Assembly (NCBI GenBank): GCA_029721515.1
Contig: CM056562.1
Location: 20,219,335 to 20,283,334 of the forward strand
Direction of reading: 5' to 3'
From: Synanceia verrucosa
Lineage: Eukaryota > Chordata > Actinopteri > Perciformes > Synanceiidae
DNA: 64,000 bases
Notes under the pieces: generated by a model
Told to the model about the DNA's origin: nothing
The model's database searches: none
What the model saw: only the letters and a program-made list of their open reading frames with translations
Position numbers and translations under genes: made by a program
Part shown: positions 10,381-21,990 of the stretch, piece after piece
How the letters are laid out: each line of letters begins with the position of its first letter
Numbering within the stretch: the first letter of the stretch is position 1

Positions 10381-13034
10381 AAACACCCGTTATAATAAAG
10401 ATTCCACAAAATCAATGACAATGTCAGGTTAAAAAAAAAAAGTGTCTCTTGATTCAAGAGATTTTAATACTGAATGTTTGATTTAGTTGATTGACAATTG
10501 TTTTTTTTGCATTAAATTCATCAAAAGTATGTTGTCTTTGTAAGATGCTCATACTTGTGACAAACATTAAAATCTCAAGGGAACTTTCCTGTTCCACAAA
10601 ACACTGTAAGAAACTACAATATACTGCTAATTGAGTTTTATATAACTACAGTCACATATGTATGACTTTCAGAGCAGTTTCACCCTTTCCTGAATAAAGA
10701 AAACTTTAAATAAACCAACAAATCTTCCTCACATTCCTAACATTTTTTTTCTACCTGTTTTAAGACTCAGTATTAGCTTAAATGCTCCATTGGATATTTT
10801 TATAATGTTCCCTGGGATGAAAGAATTGAAAGATAAACAACCAAATCCTCCATTCAGCAGCATTTGGCTACTAGCTCATGGTAATTTCATGCTGTGCTTA
10901 TAATAAATGATATTTATCATTACATTCTGATACCATAAAGCAGCAAAATGTCATGGATTGGGATTGTCACATAAATCACTCTTCTATATTTTGACACATG
11001 ATGTGTATAATGTGCAGATTATGTGCTTTCCATTTTAGCTTCCTCTGTGCCTCTGCCATCCGACAGAACAAACACCTTTAATAAAGTCACAATCACAAAG
11101 GAGAGAGGGCCAAATCCACTCCCACACACACAAACACACACATATATATAAAAACAGAATTACTTTCAAAACCACACATGTACGCACACAGTCACCAGTG
11201 CTATTGTCAGTGCAGCCACATATATAGTTAGCTCACGTGTGAACATGAGTAATCATTGGATGCTCAAAAAGACATAAACACTCCTGACACACACACAGTA
11301 ACAAAAGGCTTGCATTGATGTGATTAACACAGTATGGCACCTTCATACAGAGATTCACCTCCCTGCCTCCTGCACTAAAAATGACTTTAATCATAAACAC
11401 TAGAGGAGTTTCTGTGAAGGATTTCTCAGAGGTTGAATGGCTGCGGAGGTCATATAAGTATGGCAAACTTCACACGAATAAGGAATTTATTCATTCACAG
11501 CTATGCAATTTACAGATAACAACCATCTCAGGGATGCGGTGTCAGTTTGGGCTCATAACAGGCATACTGTGTCTTTTCAAAATAAAATTTCAGCATTGAT
11601 TTTCTTGTTGACTTAATGTGATTTAATGATATCTAAGAGTGCTGGCCAGTCTCACTCAGAAAGTGATACTTCAACTCCACAAATCTGAATTTTTATACTG
11701 TATTTGACAGTAAGGTTTATTCTTCACACTACAAGTGCTGGTGGAGTGTCGACTCTTGTCTTAAAATGTGTGCGAGAGAATGAGAGAACAGCTAACTTCT
11801 CTTTCAATGTTTTCATCTTAACAGGGGATGTCTATAGGGGGATAAACAGACTGAAGATGATTTGCCAAAATGAAAGCAGCAAAGACTAATATCTGGACTT
11901 TGGGTCCCTGGTATGGAGAAAAGCGTCAAATATAATCACCATCATATAATGCCAATAATGCAACTTGTAAAAATAAACATACATTTGTCATCCTCACAAT
12001 TAAGCTTTGAAAAACCTGAAGACATCACAATGACATCACTGGTATAAGTTATTTTTTAGACTTGAGATTTTTTTTTTTTTACATTGTAATCTATCTTTTA
12101 TGCTTAATTATTATAAATACATTTAAAATAAAAATAAATTATTAGAAATAATTATATAAATAAGGCTTATTCTAAAAGGAATTCATAACTACAAAACACT
12201 GACCTTTTTACCTTCTAACCTTTCTCTGATGTGTGTATTTAAGTGGATATTCCACGCATGTTTATGCGTTCAACATGACGGAGAGACAAAAAAATGGGTG
12301 GCAGATAATTGATGCAATGCAGTTTTCATGGTTGGACAGACACCTTGTGTCTAATGTTTGTCTACAAATGAACACGTACACACTGGTAAATATCCATTTT
12401 AGCAGGTCACTTGTCACAAATTGACACTTGTTTTCACATTGGTCATTAAACACAACACTGCTGTCTGTAAAGCCTCAGTAACAGAGTTATAAGACATTAA
12501 ATCAGCCACCTACATTTGCACAGCACACATATAACTTAATTATGATTGGTCGGCATTACACCACAGTGGACCAATTAACTTTGAAATTAATTAATGAAAT
12601 TTTCTGGTTTGTTTCTACACACATGCACTTGCAGTGGTGCACATATACAGTAGTATATAGGACTATACTGAACTGAAATAAACTGCAAAACTGCAAAAGG
12701 GGCATATTTGTCTATGCAAGCACTTTACATGTATAGGTGTCCACCATCACTGTTTATGACCATTTGCTGATTCTTATAACAGTTTGTGTGATATCATGTG
12801 AAAAGTTATTTTTCCAATTTTCAGCAAAACTGCTTGGTTGTACATGGTCAGTTAACTAGATAAGTTATGTCAGAAATTAAGTAAGTTAAGGATAAATCAG
12901 TCAGCATTGATGTGGGGGTCACACAGACATGGACAGAAACCTCCAGGGTGAAAGTTCTGTTGCGACACACCAGATTCTCTTCTAAATCCAACATAAACCC
13001 ATGACCAGCTGATCTTCCTCTCAGGGCACCAAAT
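10381..13034. other. Long AT-rich non-coding stretch
   Basis: It contains small CA/TA patches (11125-11150), poly-T (12069-12080) and AT-rich runs (12100-12170). No exon-like frame, RNA gene or repeat family was recognised across 2.6 kb. Confidence 0.5.
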
Positions 13035-13583
13035 GTTCACTGCGTGCACATTGACGAGCTTAATCGTATAATAAAAGCATTGACAATGTATCAAATTCAT
13101 GAGCACAGGCTAAGGATCGTATAAGGACTGGACACCTAATTACAATAGGAACCCCCTGGTTTAAGCCGTTGTTAATCTGCTTTGTGGCTCTTGTGTATGG
13201 TGTCGTATCGTATTTGTGTTCTGCGCACGCTCAAGACTTTCTGCCGGAGATTTCACTAGGAAGTGGAAGGAGGCGCCAATGCCGTCATAAATAGTAATGC
13301 TGTTGCCGTAAAAGTCAAACGATACCATGGCTTCGAAGAAAACAACAACTCACTTTTGGATGGACGAGGAGACGGAGTTAATGTCGGCAGAAAGTTTATT
13401 GTTGTTGTTAAGTAGCCGTCAACCGGAAATAGTTCTAACACCACGTGTTGGAAGGGCTACAGCGCCACCTAGCATAGCAGAGTCAGCCAGGTCGCTGACC
13501 ATTGTCTGAATTGATTTTGGGACAGACCACCCACCGAGTTGCAACATTGAATTTGGCAAAATCCAGTACGATCCTACCATGTG
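13035..13583 (+). mobile_element. Dispersed repeat with Myb/SANT start, copy 1 (Harbinger-like?)
   Basis: This segment aligns along its whole length with 62911-63462, sharing GAGCTTAATCRTATAATAAA, GTGGAAGGAGGCGCCAATG, GACGAGGAGACGGAGTT and CTACAGCGCCACCTAGC. A sub-interval begins with AGGATCGTATAAGGACTGGA (about 13115) and ends with the inverted TCCAGTACGATCCT (about 13563), a loose terminal inverted repeat. The short reading frame from 13327 starts like a Myb/SANT DNA-binding protein and then jumps to unrelated sequence, as in an internally deleted transposon. PIF/Harbinger elements encode a separate Myb-like protein, so they are the likeliest source. Exact ends are uncertain. Confidence 0.65.
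13327..13383 (+). pseudogene. 5' stub of a Myb/SANT-like transposon protein
   Basis: Starting at ATG 13327 the frame reads MASKKTTTHFWMDEETELM. The W-x-DEET core is the beginning of helix 1 in Myb/SANT-like proteins carried by DNA transposons and many domesticated fish genes. The next residues (a leucine run, then SSRQ) do not continue the fold, so only about 19 codons survive. The second copy at 63206 preserves SHFWTDEETEFM but has lost the ATG. The upstream CGATACC is compatible with a weak Kozak context. The remnant is not expected to be functional. Confidence 0.5.
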
Positions 13584-14986
13584 ACTGTAGTGATTGTTGC
13601 TTTAGCCCTTGTCATGTGATACTGTAGAAAAATGCCCTCCATCTGTGTCATTATTAGACTTAGTTTGACCTGTTAGACTACCCAGTGTGTTGGAAAGCGT
13701 TCTGAAACAGCATCAGTACACAACAAGTTGGGATGAGAACGTGTTGCACCTGTAGCATTATTAGACAGTCATAGAACTGATGTAGTGTAAAGAGGGTGAT
13801 AAACCGCTTAAGGCAGCAAGGGTCCTTGAGATCGCTTGAGTTGTTGGCCCATGTCATACTAACTAGAGTGTGTCTATCACTCTTTTCATCAGAAAAGCTG
13901 GCTTAATCTATTGGACTGAAAAATGTAAATAGATAGTAGAATGCTGTTTAAGCCATTTCAGGTGGAATTATATGGAAATTTGCCATGTCTAAGCACACAA
14001 TGACACCAACAAGCATGACTGGTGTATGGTTTATCTACAATTACAATTACATTGTGTGTTAGTGCATTATCTGTTGTTTGTTGACGTGAATGAGGGATCA
14101 GATGTTGCTCTGTTACTACCAACACTACCTGCTAAATTGCTTGTGAGAGTATCAGTAAAACTGAACTGACTACAGTTGTATTGTATTTGGTAGCATGGGA
14201 TAATAGCTTTACTTGCGAACGGAGGATTTTCTCAACAACAACACAGCTCAATTCATTCTGCTTCATTCTTTGGCATGATTGTCTGAGGGATCCACCGGGG
14301 AATACAGGGCTCCTTCTTCATATACTTTACAATATTTCACACTAACGTTCATATGCCTCCGTTTAACGACATCTTCTCCCTGGCTTTGATAAAAAAAAGA
14401 AAAAGTTGATGTAATTAAATATGCATTAAAACATGGCTGAATTTGTTGCTGATTAAAGGAGCAAGCGAGTTTTGTTTTTCTCAGTGAAATGAATTCATTT
14501 CTTCTTTGGAAAGTTTATTGTTATGTTGAATTAATCAGTGGTGTAATTTTCATACAGAAGACACAAGTGTAATGTTGATCTACCCAGCTTACAGTACGTA
14601 AAACTTCTTTGCAGACATTTGAAGCAAAGTACATTTAATAAAAAGTATATAAGGCATGAATGGGATACTACATTCAGGAGCATGTATTAATCAATTGAGC
14701 TCAATGTGATGATGCTACAGTTTATAATGGAGATGTTATTGAATATTTTTCGTTCTGGTGTTGCACTTTCTAGACGGTCCCTACAGTATCTAATCAGGAG
14801 CAACGTTTTCCGTGGAGCACCAAGGACGCATAGTTTCGGTAAAAAAAAAAAAAACAGTTGTAGCTCAAAATGTGCATCTTTAGCTCATGGGGGATTTGAT
14901 GTATTGAGGAAGTTCATATCCAGGAAGTTCAAATCTGCCCATATCTTTCTCACTTTACCAAAGATTTTAACAACTCATAAGAATAT
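13584..14986. other. Non-coding stretch, nothing recognised
   Basis: Average AT-rich sequence with a poly-A run at about 14840-14853. The 99-codon frame starting at 14706 runs into the degenerate tandem repeat that follows and is not protein-like. Confidence 0.5.
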
Positions 14987-15079
14987 TAAGAATTTATTCT
15001 CATAAAATTATGACTTCAGTCTTGTAAATTTACAACTTTATTCTTGTACATAATGACTTTTTTTCTCGTAAATAATGTG
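14987..15079. repeat. Degenerate 22-bp tandem repeat (four units)
   Basis: Four imperfect units of roughly 22 bp share the pattern TTATTCTYGTAAATWATGACT; unit starts lie near 14992, 15017, 15038 and 15060. This TTATTCTCGTAAAT phrase recurs as a satellite-like tail in fish mobile elements. No function is suggested. Confidence 0.6.
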
Positions 15080-15879
15080 ATTTTGGAAGTCTGGAAAAAA
15101 AAAAAAACTAAACTCAATGTGGCCCCAATACCCCATAGCACAGCACAGGTCAGACAAAAAAATTGAAATGATCCTTCTCAACACATTGTCTGAAAATGCT
15201 GAGAGACTGCACACTCCACCACTGTCAGTAGTTAATGATAATACAAGTTTCTGAACTGAAACGTCTTCAACAAGCCACAAACAAGTCCAGTTGACTCTTT
15301 TTTTTTGCTCTTTGGTTTACCTCCACCTTTATGACTGAGAACCTACAGATATACGTCCATTGTGATGTTACTACTCTCAGTTAAAGAATATTTGCATTCA
15401 ATGACTTTGAGGTCACAAATTATTGGAACTTTAGAAGTATACTTCCTTCTATCGCTGAGTGAGGACAAGAAATTTGACTCTCAAACTGCTTTGCAATTTG
15501 CTCCCATTTATACGACGCTCAGTAAGAGTCTCGCCACCTAACTCTAAATCTTCTCCAAAGCACTCATGCATCGTTTTATATGCCGTAATGTGGATTTATC
15601 CCTCATGAAATGATTTCTGAGCCTCTAAAGTTGCTGTGATTCTTAATGTCAATTTATCCCATCCACTCCTCCAAAACGCACTCCACTTTAACTGCTGGAG
15701 GATAGTATTCTTTTGTCTCCTTTAAGACATTTTCTAAATTGGGTAGAAGCCATTAAGGGAAAAAGCACCAATCAGCCTTTCCAGTCATTTGTCTTTATCA
15801 AGCACAAGGGAGCTCAAACAAAACCTACTCAGGTTGTAAATGGTCGAAATGTCAATTAGAAAAAAAATCATCATTAGGT
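15080..15879. other. Non-coding stretch, nothing recognised
   Basis: It includes an A13 run (about 15097) and a T-run (15298-15306). Part of 15490-15770 is of mixed composition and could be regulatory, but no motif cluster stands out. Confidence 0.45.
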
Positions 15880-16170
15880 TTATTACTTAAATTAACAGTT
15901 CTCCTCAACAATTTAAATCATCGTTGGTGTTCGCTGTTAAAAGGGAGCAGATTTCTTTTTTTCTCTCTTTCCTTTCAGTCTTAGTAGTCAGACACATCTC
16001 CCTTTGGACTCTGACGGAGTGATTTTGGAGGTATTATATTCATGAGGGGTTCCAGTAATTGGATTAAATTGGTTCCAGAATGTAGCAATTTATATTATAA
16101 TATCCCATTACTTCTAATACTGTTCTTAATTAATTAGCCTGATTTTTTTGGTCCGTGTTCCTGATAAGTT
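15880..16170. promoter_or_regulatory. Candidate conserved non-coding element
   Basis: It contains TAATTGGATTAAATTGG (16056-16072) and TTAATTAATTA (16126-16136), a dense array of homeodomain-type cores, next to a pyrimidine tract (15955-15977). Repeat-free and without a protein-like frame. The enhancer assignment is inferred. Confidence 0.35.
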
Positions 16171-16378
16171 AAGTTGGCTCAGGAGGAGATCTGTCCCACG
16201 GTGACATCTCGTTGAGCTACATCAGTCACACACACCTGGACACAACACACTGGGCTGCCGAGCGACTGACCTTCGTCTTTATTGAAATTGAGGAAGAGGA
16301 GGAGGATTTGGACGCATGCACACCTGAGATGAGGAGCCGTCAGCTGATTTATATCCTACAAAAAAACATGCATTTTGC

Positions 16379-16406
16379 TGTGTGTGTGTGTGTGTGTGTG
16401 TGTGTA
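16379..16406. repeat. (TG)n microsatellite
   Basis: A pure TG run of 13-14 units ending in TATAAA. The 65-codon frame reading into it from 16212 is an artefact of the repeat. Confidence 0.95.
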
Positions 16407-17555
16407 TAAACAGGCCCCAACTGAGCAAAGTTCAATATCATCACCTGTCACTCTCTCTGCCTTTGTCTGATTTAGCTTCAATATGAGAAAGTAATTCTCC
16501 TTTGAATATAACAAATTAATATCATTTTCAAACCATTTCCATATGCAAATATGATTTAATCAAGTAAATGAAACTACTCTCATATGTGACGCCTGAGGGC
16601 TAAAAGTGAGCAGTGTGTATGTGTGTGAGATAGTGAGACTGCCAGTGTGTGTGCACAAATCTCAGTCTGTTGTCAAACACCCTCCGATGTGTCTGTATAT
16701 ACTGTGTGTGTGTGTGTATATACCGTATGTATATATCCTGTATGGCCTCTAATTGGATCTCAACAGATGCAGCAATGTGGGGAGGAGTGGGGGAGGGATC
16801 TTCCTGGAGTTTTGAGATGTTTGTTGTATTTTGATACAATGTATTCTCCACCATGAGTTATCACACAAAAGTTCAGCAGTGGTATAAACACAAAATAATA
16901 TCTCATTTTTCCACAATATCCAGTCCAATTTTCACACTGGCGATGCTCATGCACAATGCTTAGACTTTAAAATTTAAAAATAACAAGATATAAATATCTT
17001 GACACTGTACACTTACTTACTTACTTAAAAAGTATTATTGAGGAGTAAACAAGCTGCTACATGACATGTTATGGAGGGTTTGTATTCTTTGCTAATCTCA
17101 ACGCCTCCTAAATACCTGGCCAGCCTTTAGAACAAGTAGTCACTGTGCTCACATACATGCTCAATGGTTGGCAGATAAATGCAGTGCCAACAACGACAAA
17201 ACAGCAGGATAAGCAAGGACAAGGTGATTTTCAAATGTCTGCTTCTGTCCTTTTCTTTCACGAACATGAGTCATCTCTGACTGTAACCCAGACCTTGGAC
17301 CTCCTCGTTTACAATTTCTTCAAATTTCACACAAAATAGGATAACCAAAAATAACATTCTTTTCAAGTCTTTTATTGTCTATAATTGAGCCCTAAAACTT
17401 TATTTTCTAAAAGCAGATGAAAGAAGTGCAGCAACAAAAATCTCTAATTCTAATGAAACCTAATGTGTTGGGTAGACTGGCCATGTAAATTTTGCAGAGA
17501 GTCATGGTTCCAAATTAATGTGCCGAGCTGATGTTGCTGATTATGTTTTCTTTGC
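16407..17555. other. Non-coding stretch with TG/TA patches
   Basis: Holds mixed (TG)n/(TA)n at 16700-16735 and (TTAC)4 at about 17010-17026. No gene was recognised. Open frames near 16600-16860 are repeat-driven. Confidence 0.5.
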
Positions 17556-17600
17556 AACTATAGGATGAATTGCCATGAAATTTGCTACGTTCAACCCTTG
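17556..17600 (+). mobile_element. Short fragment of a dispersed fish repeat
   Basis: The phrase AACTATAGGATGAATTGCCA followed by TGAAATTTGCTACG resembles the internal TTGCCATGAAATTTGGTAC segment of a very common fish interspersed repeat, recognised from memory of the family. Only about 45 bp is recognisable, so the assignment is weak. Confidence 0.4.
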
Positions 17601-18785
17601 TCTGGACTGATGAATGTGGAATTTGTGCACTGACAAATCAAAACAAGAAGCTCAAAAGGGCTGAAAAGTTCTGGAGAACTGAGAGGAAATACAGTCGGCT
17701 GATTCTGTGGGTTTATTACTACAAGTGAGCCTGAAAATCACAGAAAAATCAAACACAAAACACAGAATATAATTACTTTTGTCTGATTTTTTTTTTTTTT
17801 TGACATGTCATGATTCTCATTATTCTTCTAATTATTTGAGTATGTCTTGACAAAAGCCAGAATAAAGCCATGACACCTTCTTGACAAACTTTATGTTTTG
17901 ATCAATGACATACAGAGAAGTGATTTTCTATCAATGGTTTTAGAGGTGTGTGATGACCTGTGTGTCACAGAGTTACTGGTCACTGATGGTGTACAACTTG
18001 CTGGCTAACAGCTTTATATTTAATCTCTTCCCATGACCTGCAGCAATGGACGCAGCCACAGTCCTATTTTTCACCAGAGCTTGTCATATCTCACTATGAA
18101 TAATTTGGAGCTATTTTTGGGGCCAGTGCTATCGCTCTTTAACCAGATACAGCAGTGAGAGACACACAGCCATCCACCTTTCCAGCTCCCATCTTTCAGC
18201 CATTTTGCTGCGGCCATTTTGAATTTGTTGCTATTCAGGCTGGACATTTCCAATTTGTCTTTACCCCTCTCTTAATTGGTCACTGATATGGGAAAACATT
18301 TGTATTTACTATGGTATCACTGATATTTGGCAACATTAGCATTTTTTTAGCAATTAGCTATGTAGAATTTAATGTTCCATTTAAAGGTCTATACAGTATT
18401 TCAAGGCATTACCAGACTTGGCCTGTACTTTAGCAGGCCTATAGTAGGTCTGTGTTTCTAGCTTTAAACTAGCTTCCTCTTGGATATGTAATTAAAATCT
18501 GGCACATGGTTGCTGTGTTTTTATCAAAGCTGTCAACCAGAAACACCAAAAGAACCAAAAGACAAGGTAAATACTCTATGTTCACAAATAGTCACACAGC
18601 TACACTTCTATTGGGTCATAAGTGGTGATTGAGCAGGATGATTTTAGTATGAGATTATACATATATTTCTTTGGAATATTTTACACATTCTGCCATAAAC
18701 TCTTAAATCTATCTATATCTCTGACTATGCATTTGCCTATTAAGCTTGCAATAATAAATGCATTTTTCCAAATACTTACTATTAT
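17601..18785. other. Non-coding stretch, nothing recognised
   Basis: Poly-T at 17788-17802. A somewhat GC-richer patch at 18040-18200 carries GCTGCGGCCATTTTG (YY1-like) but no protein-like frame. The eight bases before the next element, ACTATTAT (18778-18785), look like its target duplication. Confidence 0.45.
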
Positions 18786-19441
18786 ACCCCTCTTCCGGGG
18801 TGGTTCCAGGGCTGGTTTGGAGCCAGAGCCTGACTTAGCACCAATTCTTTGTGTTTCCACAGCCTAAGCACCGGCCCCTGGTGCTTCAAACTGGGGCCAG
18901 GCAAGTCTTTGCTGGTCCAGTGCTGAGCGCCGATTATGTCGAGGTTATGGGGCAGGGTTATTGCGACCAACAAGACCAGAGTGAATCTTGCCTGGTTTGA
19001 TCACAAATGTATTGAAAGGACTCCTGGGACACACAGAAGTTTTGCACACTGAAATCTGGAAACCAGTACCATGATCATGGATGTGTCCAGGAAATAGGCT
19101 ACCCCTTTCTTGCTAGCAGCCGCGATACCATCTCTGTTCTAAAATGGAGATGCTGCTCAAATCGATTTTGATGAAGATGGGTAGCCAGTAACAGGTTTTT
19201 TTCGGCTTTGGATTTCTTGCAGACCCAGGAACAACCATGCACCAGCACCAGTATCAAGACAGTTTTGATTTTGCACCGCACAAGCTTTGCCAGATAAAAG
19301 CGAAAAATGCGATGTAATGACATGGCTCTGACTGGGCTCCTTGCCAGTGGAAAAGCAACTGATGCTAAGGAGGAGCACAACTTGAACCAACTGGGCACCA
19401 GCACCAAAATGGTACCAGGTTGCTTTTGGTGGAAAAGGGGT
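18786..19441. mobile_element. hAT-like MITE, 656 bp
   Basis: The left end ACCCCTCTTCC and right end GGAAAAGGGGT are inverted repeats of each other. The flanking octamers ACTATTAT (18778-18785) and ACTATTTG (19442-19449) agree at six of eight positions, as expected for a decayed 8-bp hAT duplication. Near the left end the internal text GGTTCCAGGGCTGGTTTGGA and GCACCGGCCCCTGGTGC (about 18869) matches a GC-rich, hairpin-rich hAT MITE family familiar from fish. The open frames on the minus strand (up to 127 codons) are not transposase and arise from the GC-rich interior. Confidence 0.75.
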
Positions 19442-19533
19442 ACTATTTGTCTGTAAAAGCTCTGCTCCACCACACAAGACAAGAAAAAAGAGGTCAGTTA
19501 GCACAGTGTTGGTAGTCAATTTGGAAAAAGAAT

Positions 19534-19851
19534 AGTAGTGGTTAGCTCTGTCGCCTCACAGCAAGAAGGTACCGGGTTCGAATCCCGGGCCCAGGGCCTT
19601 TCTGTGTGGAGTTTGCATGTTCTCTCTGTGTCTGCGTGGGTTCTCTCTGGGTACTCTGGGGATTAGGTTAATTGGATAATTTAAATTGACCGTAGGTGTG
19701 AATGTGAGTGTTTGTCTGTCTCTATGTGTCCTGTGATGAACTGGAGACTTGTCCAGGGTGTACCCTGTCTTTTGCCCTAAGACAGCTGGGATAGGCTCCA
19801 GCCCCCCCCACGACCCTATATGAGGATAAGCGGTAGAAAATGGATGGATGG
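19534..19851 (+). mobile_element. tRNA-headed SINE, copy 1 (5'-truncated)
   Basis: The head carries an RNA polymerase III A-box-like TAGTGGTTAGC (19536-19546) and a perfect B-box GGTTCGAATCC (19575-19585). The body reads TTTCTGTGTGGAGTTTGCAT and AGCTGGGATAGGCTCCAGC, and the tail ends in ATGGATGGATGG. It aligns with the copy at 55474. It lacks the first bases of the head and an internal block of about 28 bp (CTTCCTCCCAC..AACATGCA) present in the other copy. SINEs are mobilised in trans by LINE enzymes and encode nothing. The family name was not assigned. Confidence 0.85.
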
Positions 19852-20173
19852 TACAAAATCATTTTAAATGATTTTGTTTTGTCCAGTGACCCTTTTATTT
19901 CTGTTGGTTCTAAAATTTGGACTAGGGCCATGTAGCTTTGTCTTGGGTGCCAAAGTGCCCTTTTCAAATGGCAAATCAAACTGTTCTTCCTACTGTCAGT
20001 GTCTGTCATCTGGCCAAAGAAAGAGTGCCCCAAATGACACTAATTTAGACCACAATAAGAGAAAGACATTATTTCAAGTTCCAGAGGGACTACGCCTACT
20101 GCGATAAGTGATGTACTCCAAGAGAGGAAGAATCCAATCCAGAGACAGACATAAAAAGTAATCAGACATGGGG
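19852..20173. other. Non-coding stretch, nothing recognised
   Basis: Sequence between the SINE tail and an AT microsatellite. The 79-103 codon frames on the two strands overlap each other and the SINE and show no domain. Confidence 0.5.
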
Positions 20174-20176
20174 ATA

Positions 20177-20258
<82 letters not shown>
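20174..20258. repeat. (AT)n microsatellite, interrupted
   Basis: An 85-bp TA array with CATA and GTATA interruptions near 20194 and 20212, which make it partly palindromic. It is followed at 20287-20301 by a poly-A run. Confidence 0.95.
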
Positions 20259-20262
<4 letters not shown>

Positions 20263-20369
20263 AGAGGACAGCAAACAAGAATTAAACAAAAAAAAAAAAA
20301 AACACCTCAGCTACACGACTGTTTGAACTGCTTGGTGTTGCCTAGGAGAAGCTTATCTATTGTCATGGC

Positions 20370-20780
20370 GATGAGCAGCAGGAATGTAACGCGACATTAC
20401 ATGAGGTCGGGCGCTGGTGGCTTACCGGTGTGACGCATCCGTGACATGCTTTGAATTAACATACAATGCTGTCAATTAAAAGTGTGAAATGCACTTAGGG
20501 GAAGCCTGAATGTTTTCTCCATGCCCAAAACAGCCTGAGACAAAGTAACTGGGGACGTATGATGGCTTTTTATCACACTGTTTACATGAAGTGTGTGCCA
20601 AAGTGACAATTAGCAACACACACAAATTTTTGGTGGTTGATTATCAAGTCGGACGCCTGTTCACACGTTGTATGATGCCCCCCCTCTGTAAAATGCAACA
20701 GAAGTGAGGCTGTAATTGAAATAATATTGTCTCTCACAAGACGCCGCAGCACCCCTGGTTTGATTACAGGCACCTACTAG
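20370..20780. promoter_or_regulatory. Candidate conserved non-coding element
   Basis: Repeat-free block with CpG-containing segments (GCGACATTACATGAGGTCGG about 20391; GCTTACCGGTGTGACGC about 20420), a CAATTA core (20473-20478) and GACAATTAGC (about 20605). No frame is protein-like. The enhancer interpretation is inferred. Confidence 0.33.
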
Positions 20781-21539
20781 TTCCTCTGCCAAGAGTCGAA
20801 ATACTTTGAAGTAACAAGACAAGAGCACGCACATTAACTCAGCCTTGTCACCTATATTTCACCGACACCGCTTGAGTGAGGATTTGCTCTTTCATCACAA
20901 TAAACAGCAGAGGTGTTTGTATGGTGATATTTTATTTTTTCCACTTTCCATTGTTGTCTTGCTGCATATCAGCTCACAACTGGGATTCACATGAGTGTGG
21001 AATTGTGTCTCTGCTTGACGTACCGCAAAAAAAACAATGAAGGTACTTCAAGGGATGGATAATGACGGACAGACAAGGATACAACGTGTTTGCACGGAAA
21101 AGAGCAAGGGAGTGTGTGTGTGTGTGTGTGTGTGTGTTCACCCCCTACGCTGCAGTCTCACACCGTCTCAACTTCTGCTGCTCATCGTCGGTGGTGTAAT
21201 AACAATATCACTCATCTCATATCCTCAGCTTTCTTTGCTTCCCCGGCCGCCGCCCCCTCACTTCACATTTATCATATTCATTTGATATTCAGAAATAAAT
21301 GTAGCAGAAAGAGAATAATGCACCTCCTGTACGCAACGTTCATTACAGATACATTTACATGGGGGTTTTGCCTTCACGGTTTCAAATGGAGCACTGTTCA
21401 CTGGTGTTCCTCGCATTTGTTGCGAAGGAAGGGACGGGGGTGGGTGTGTGGAGGGCTTCTCTTCACATTAGTGCTATCAGTGAGCGATGATAAATGGGTC
21501 AATCTATCCATCTCTGCTGTCACATTCATAAAAGAAATT
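20781..21539. other. Non-coding stretch with (GT)n
   Basis: A (GT)n of about 12 units lies at 21112-21137. The 161-codon frame that spans it (21090-21575) is low-complexity at its start and shows no domain, so it is not called a gene. 21390-21540 grades into the next candidate element. Confidence 0.5.
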
Positions 21540-21990
21540 TGGCCTTCGTCAAGGGAATCAAGCACAGCGCTGTAATATCCGCAACACGTATCCATCAAGT
21601 CTAACTTGAGACATATCGAAACGCTATAGCGAATATACCTGAGTGAATAATATTTCATCCATGATAATGCAGCAAATACCCGCTGAAAAAAAATCTGCAT
21701 TTTTTCAGTCTCAGTCGCAGGGGACAGCGGAGGAGGTGGGCTACTGATCATATTCAATCTGGAGGCGATCATGTAAATAGCCCTCCATCTTGGGAAGGCG
21801 ATATGCAAAGCAGCCCGTCTCCCCTGTGTCAGGATCAGATTAATGGAAACCTAAAAGTGGGAATTACGGCCCTTATCCGGTGCGGCGTTCCGGGGAGGGG
21901 CCGGGATACGGGCCCTGGGGGAATCTGCCTGGTTCAAAGCCCATTCCTCTGGTTAAGGAACTCGCTAAGATCCATGCACCAAGGTGAAGG
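21540..21990. promoter_or_regulatory. Candidate conserved non-coding element
   Basis: A 450-bp repeat-free block with alternating AT-rich and GC-rich segments: AATAATATTTCATCCATGAT (about 21646), an octamer-like ATATGCAAAG (21801-21810), CAGATTAATGG (about 21836) and a GC-rich core GGTGCGGCGTTCCGGGG (about 21879). There is no coding signal in any frame. One of the better enhancer-like candidates here; conservation is untested. Confidence 0.4.

Noticed and set aside
19099..19519. Overlapping 120- and 127-codon minus-strand frames
   Set aside because: They lie inside the hAT-like MITE and begin or end at its terminus; no transposase features.
19534..19610. tRNA gene
   Set aside because: A- and B-boxes are present, but the sequence continues into the SINE body and no complete cloverleaf with acceptor pairing is visible; the same holds at 55474.
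21090..21575. 161-codon open frame, the longest in the window
   Set aside because: It opens on a (GT)n microsatellite, overlaps another open frame and a minus-strand one, and its translation shows no domain. The downstream part lies in a candidate regulatory block.
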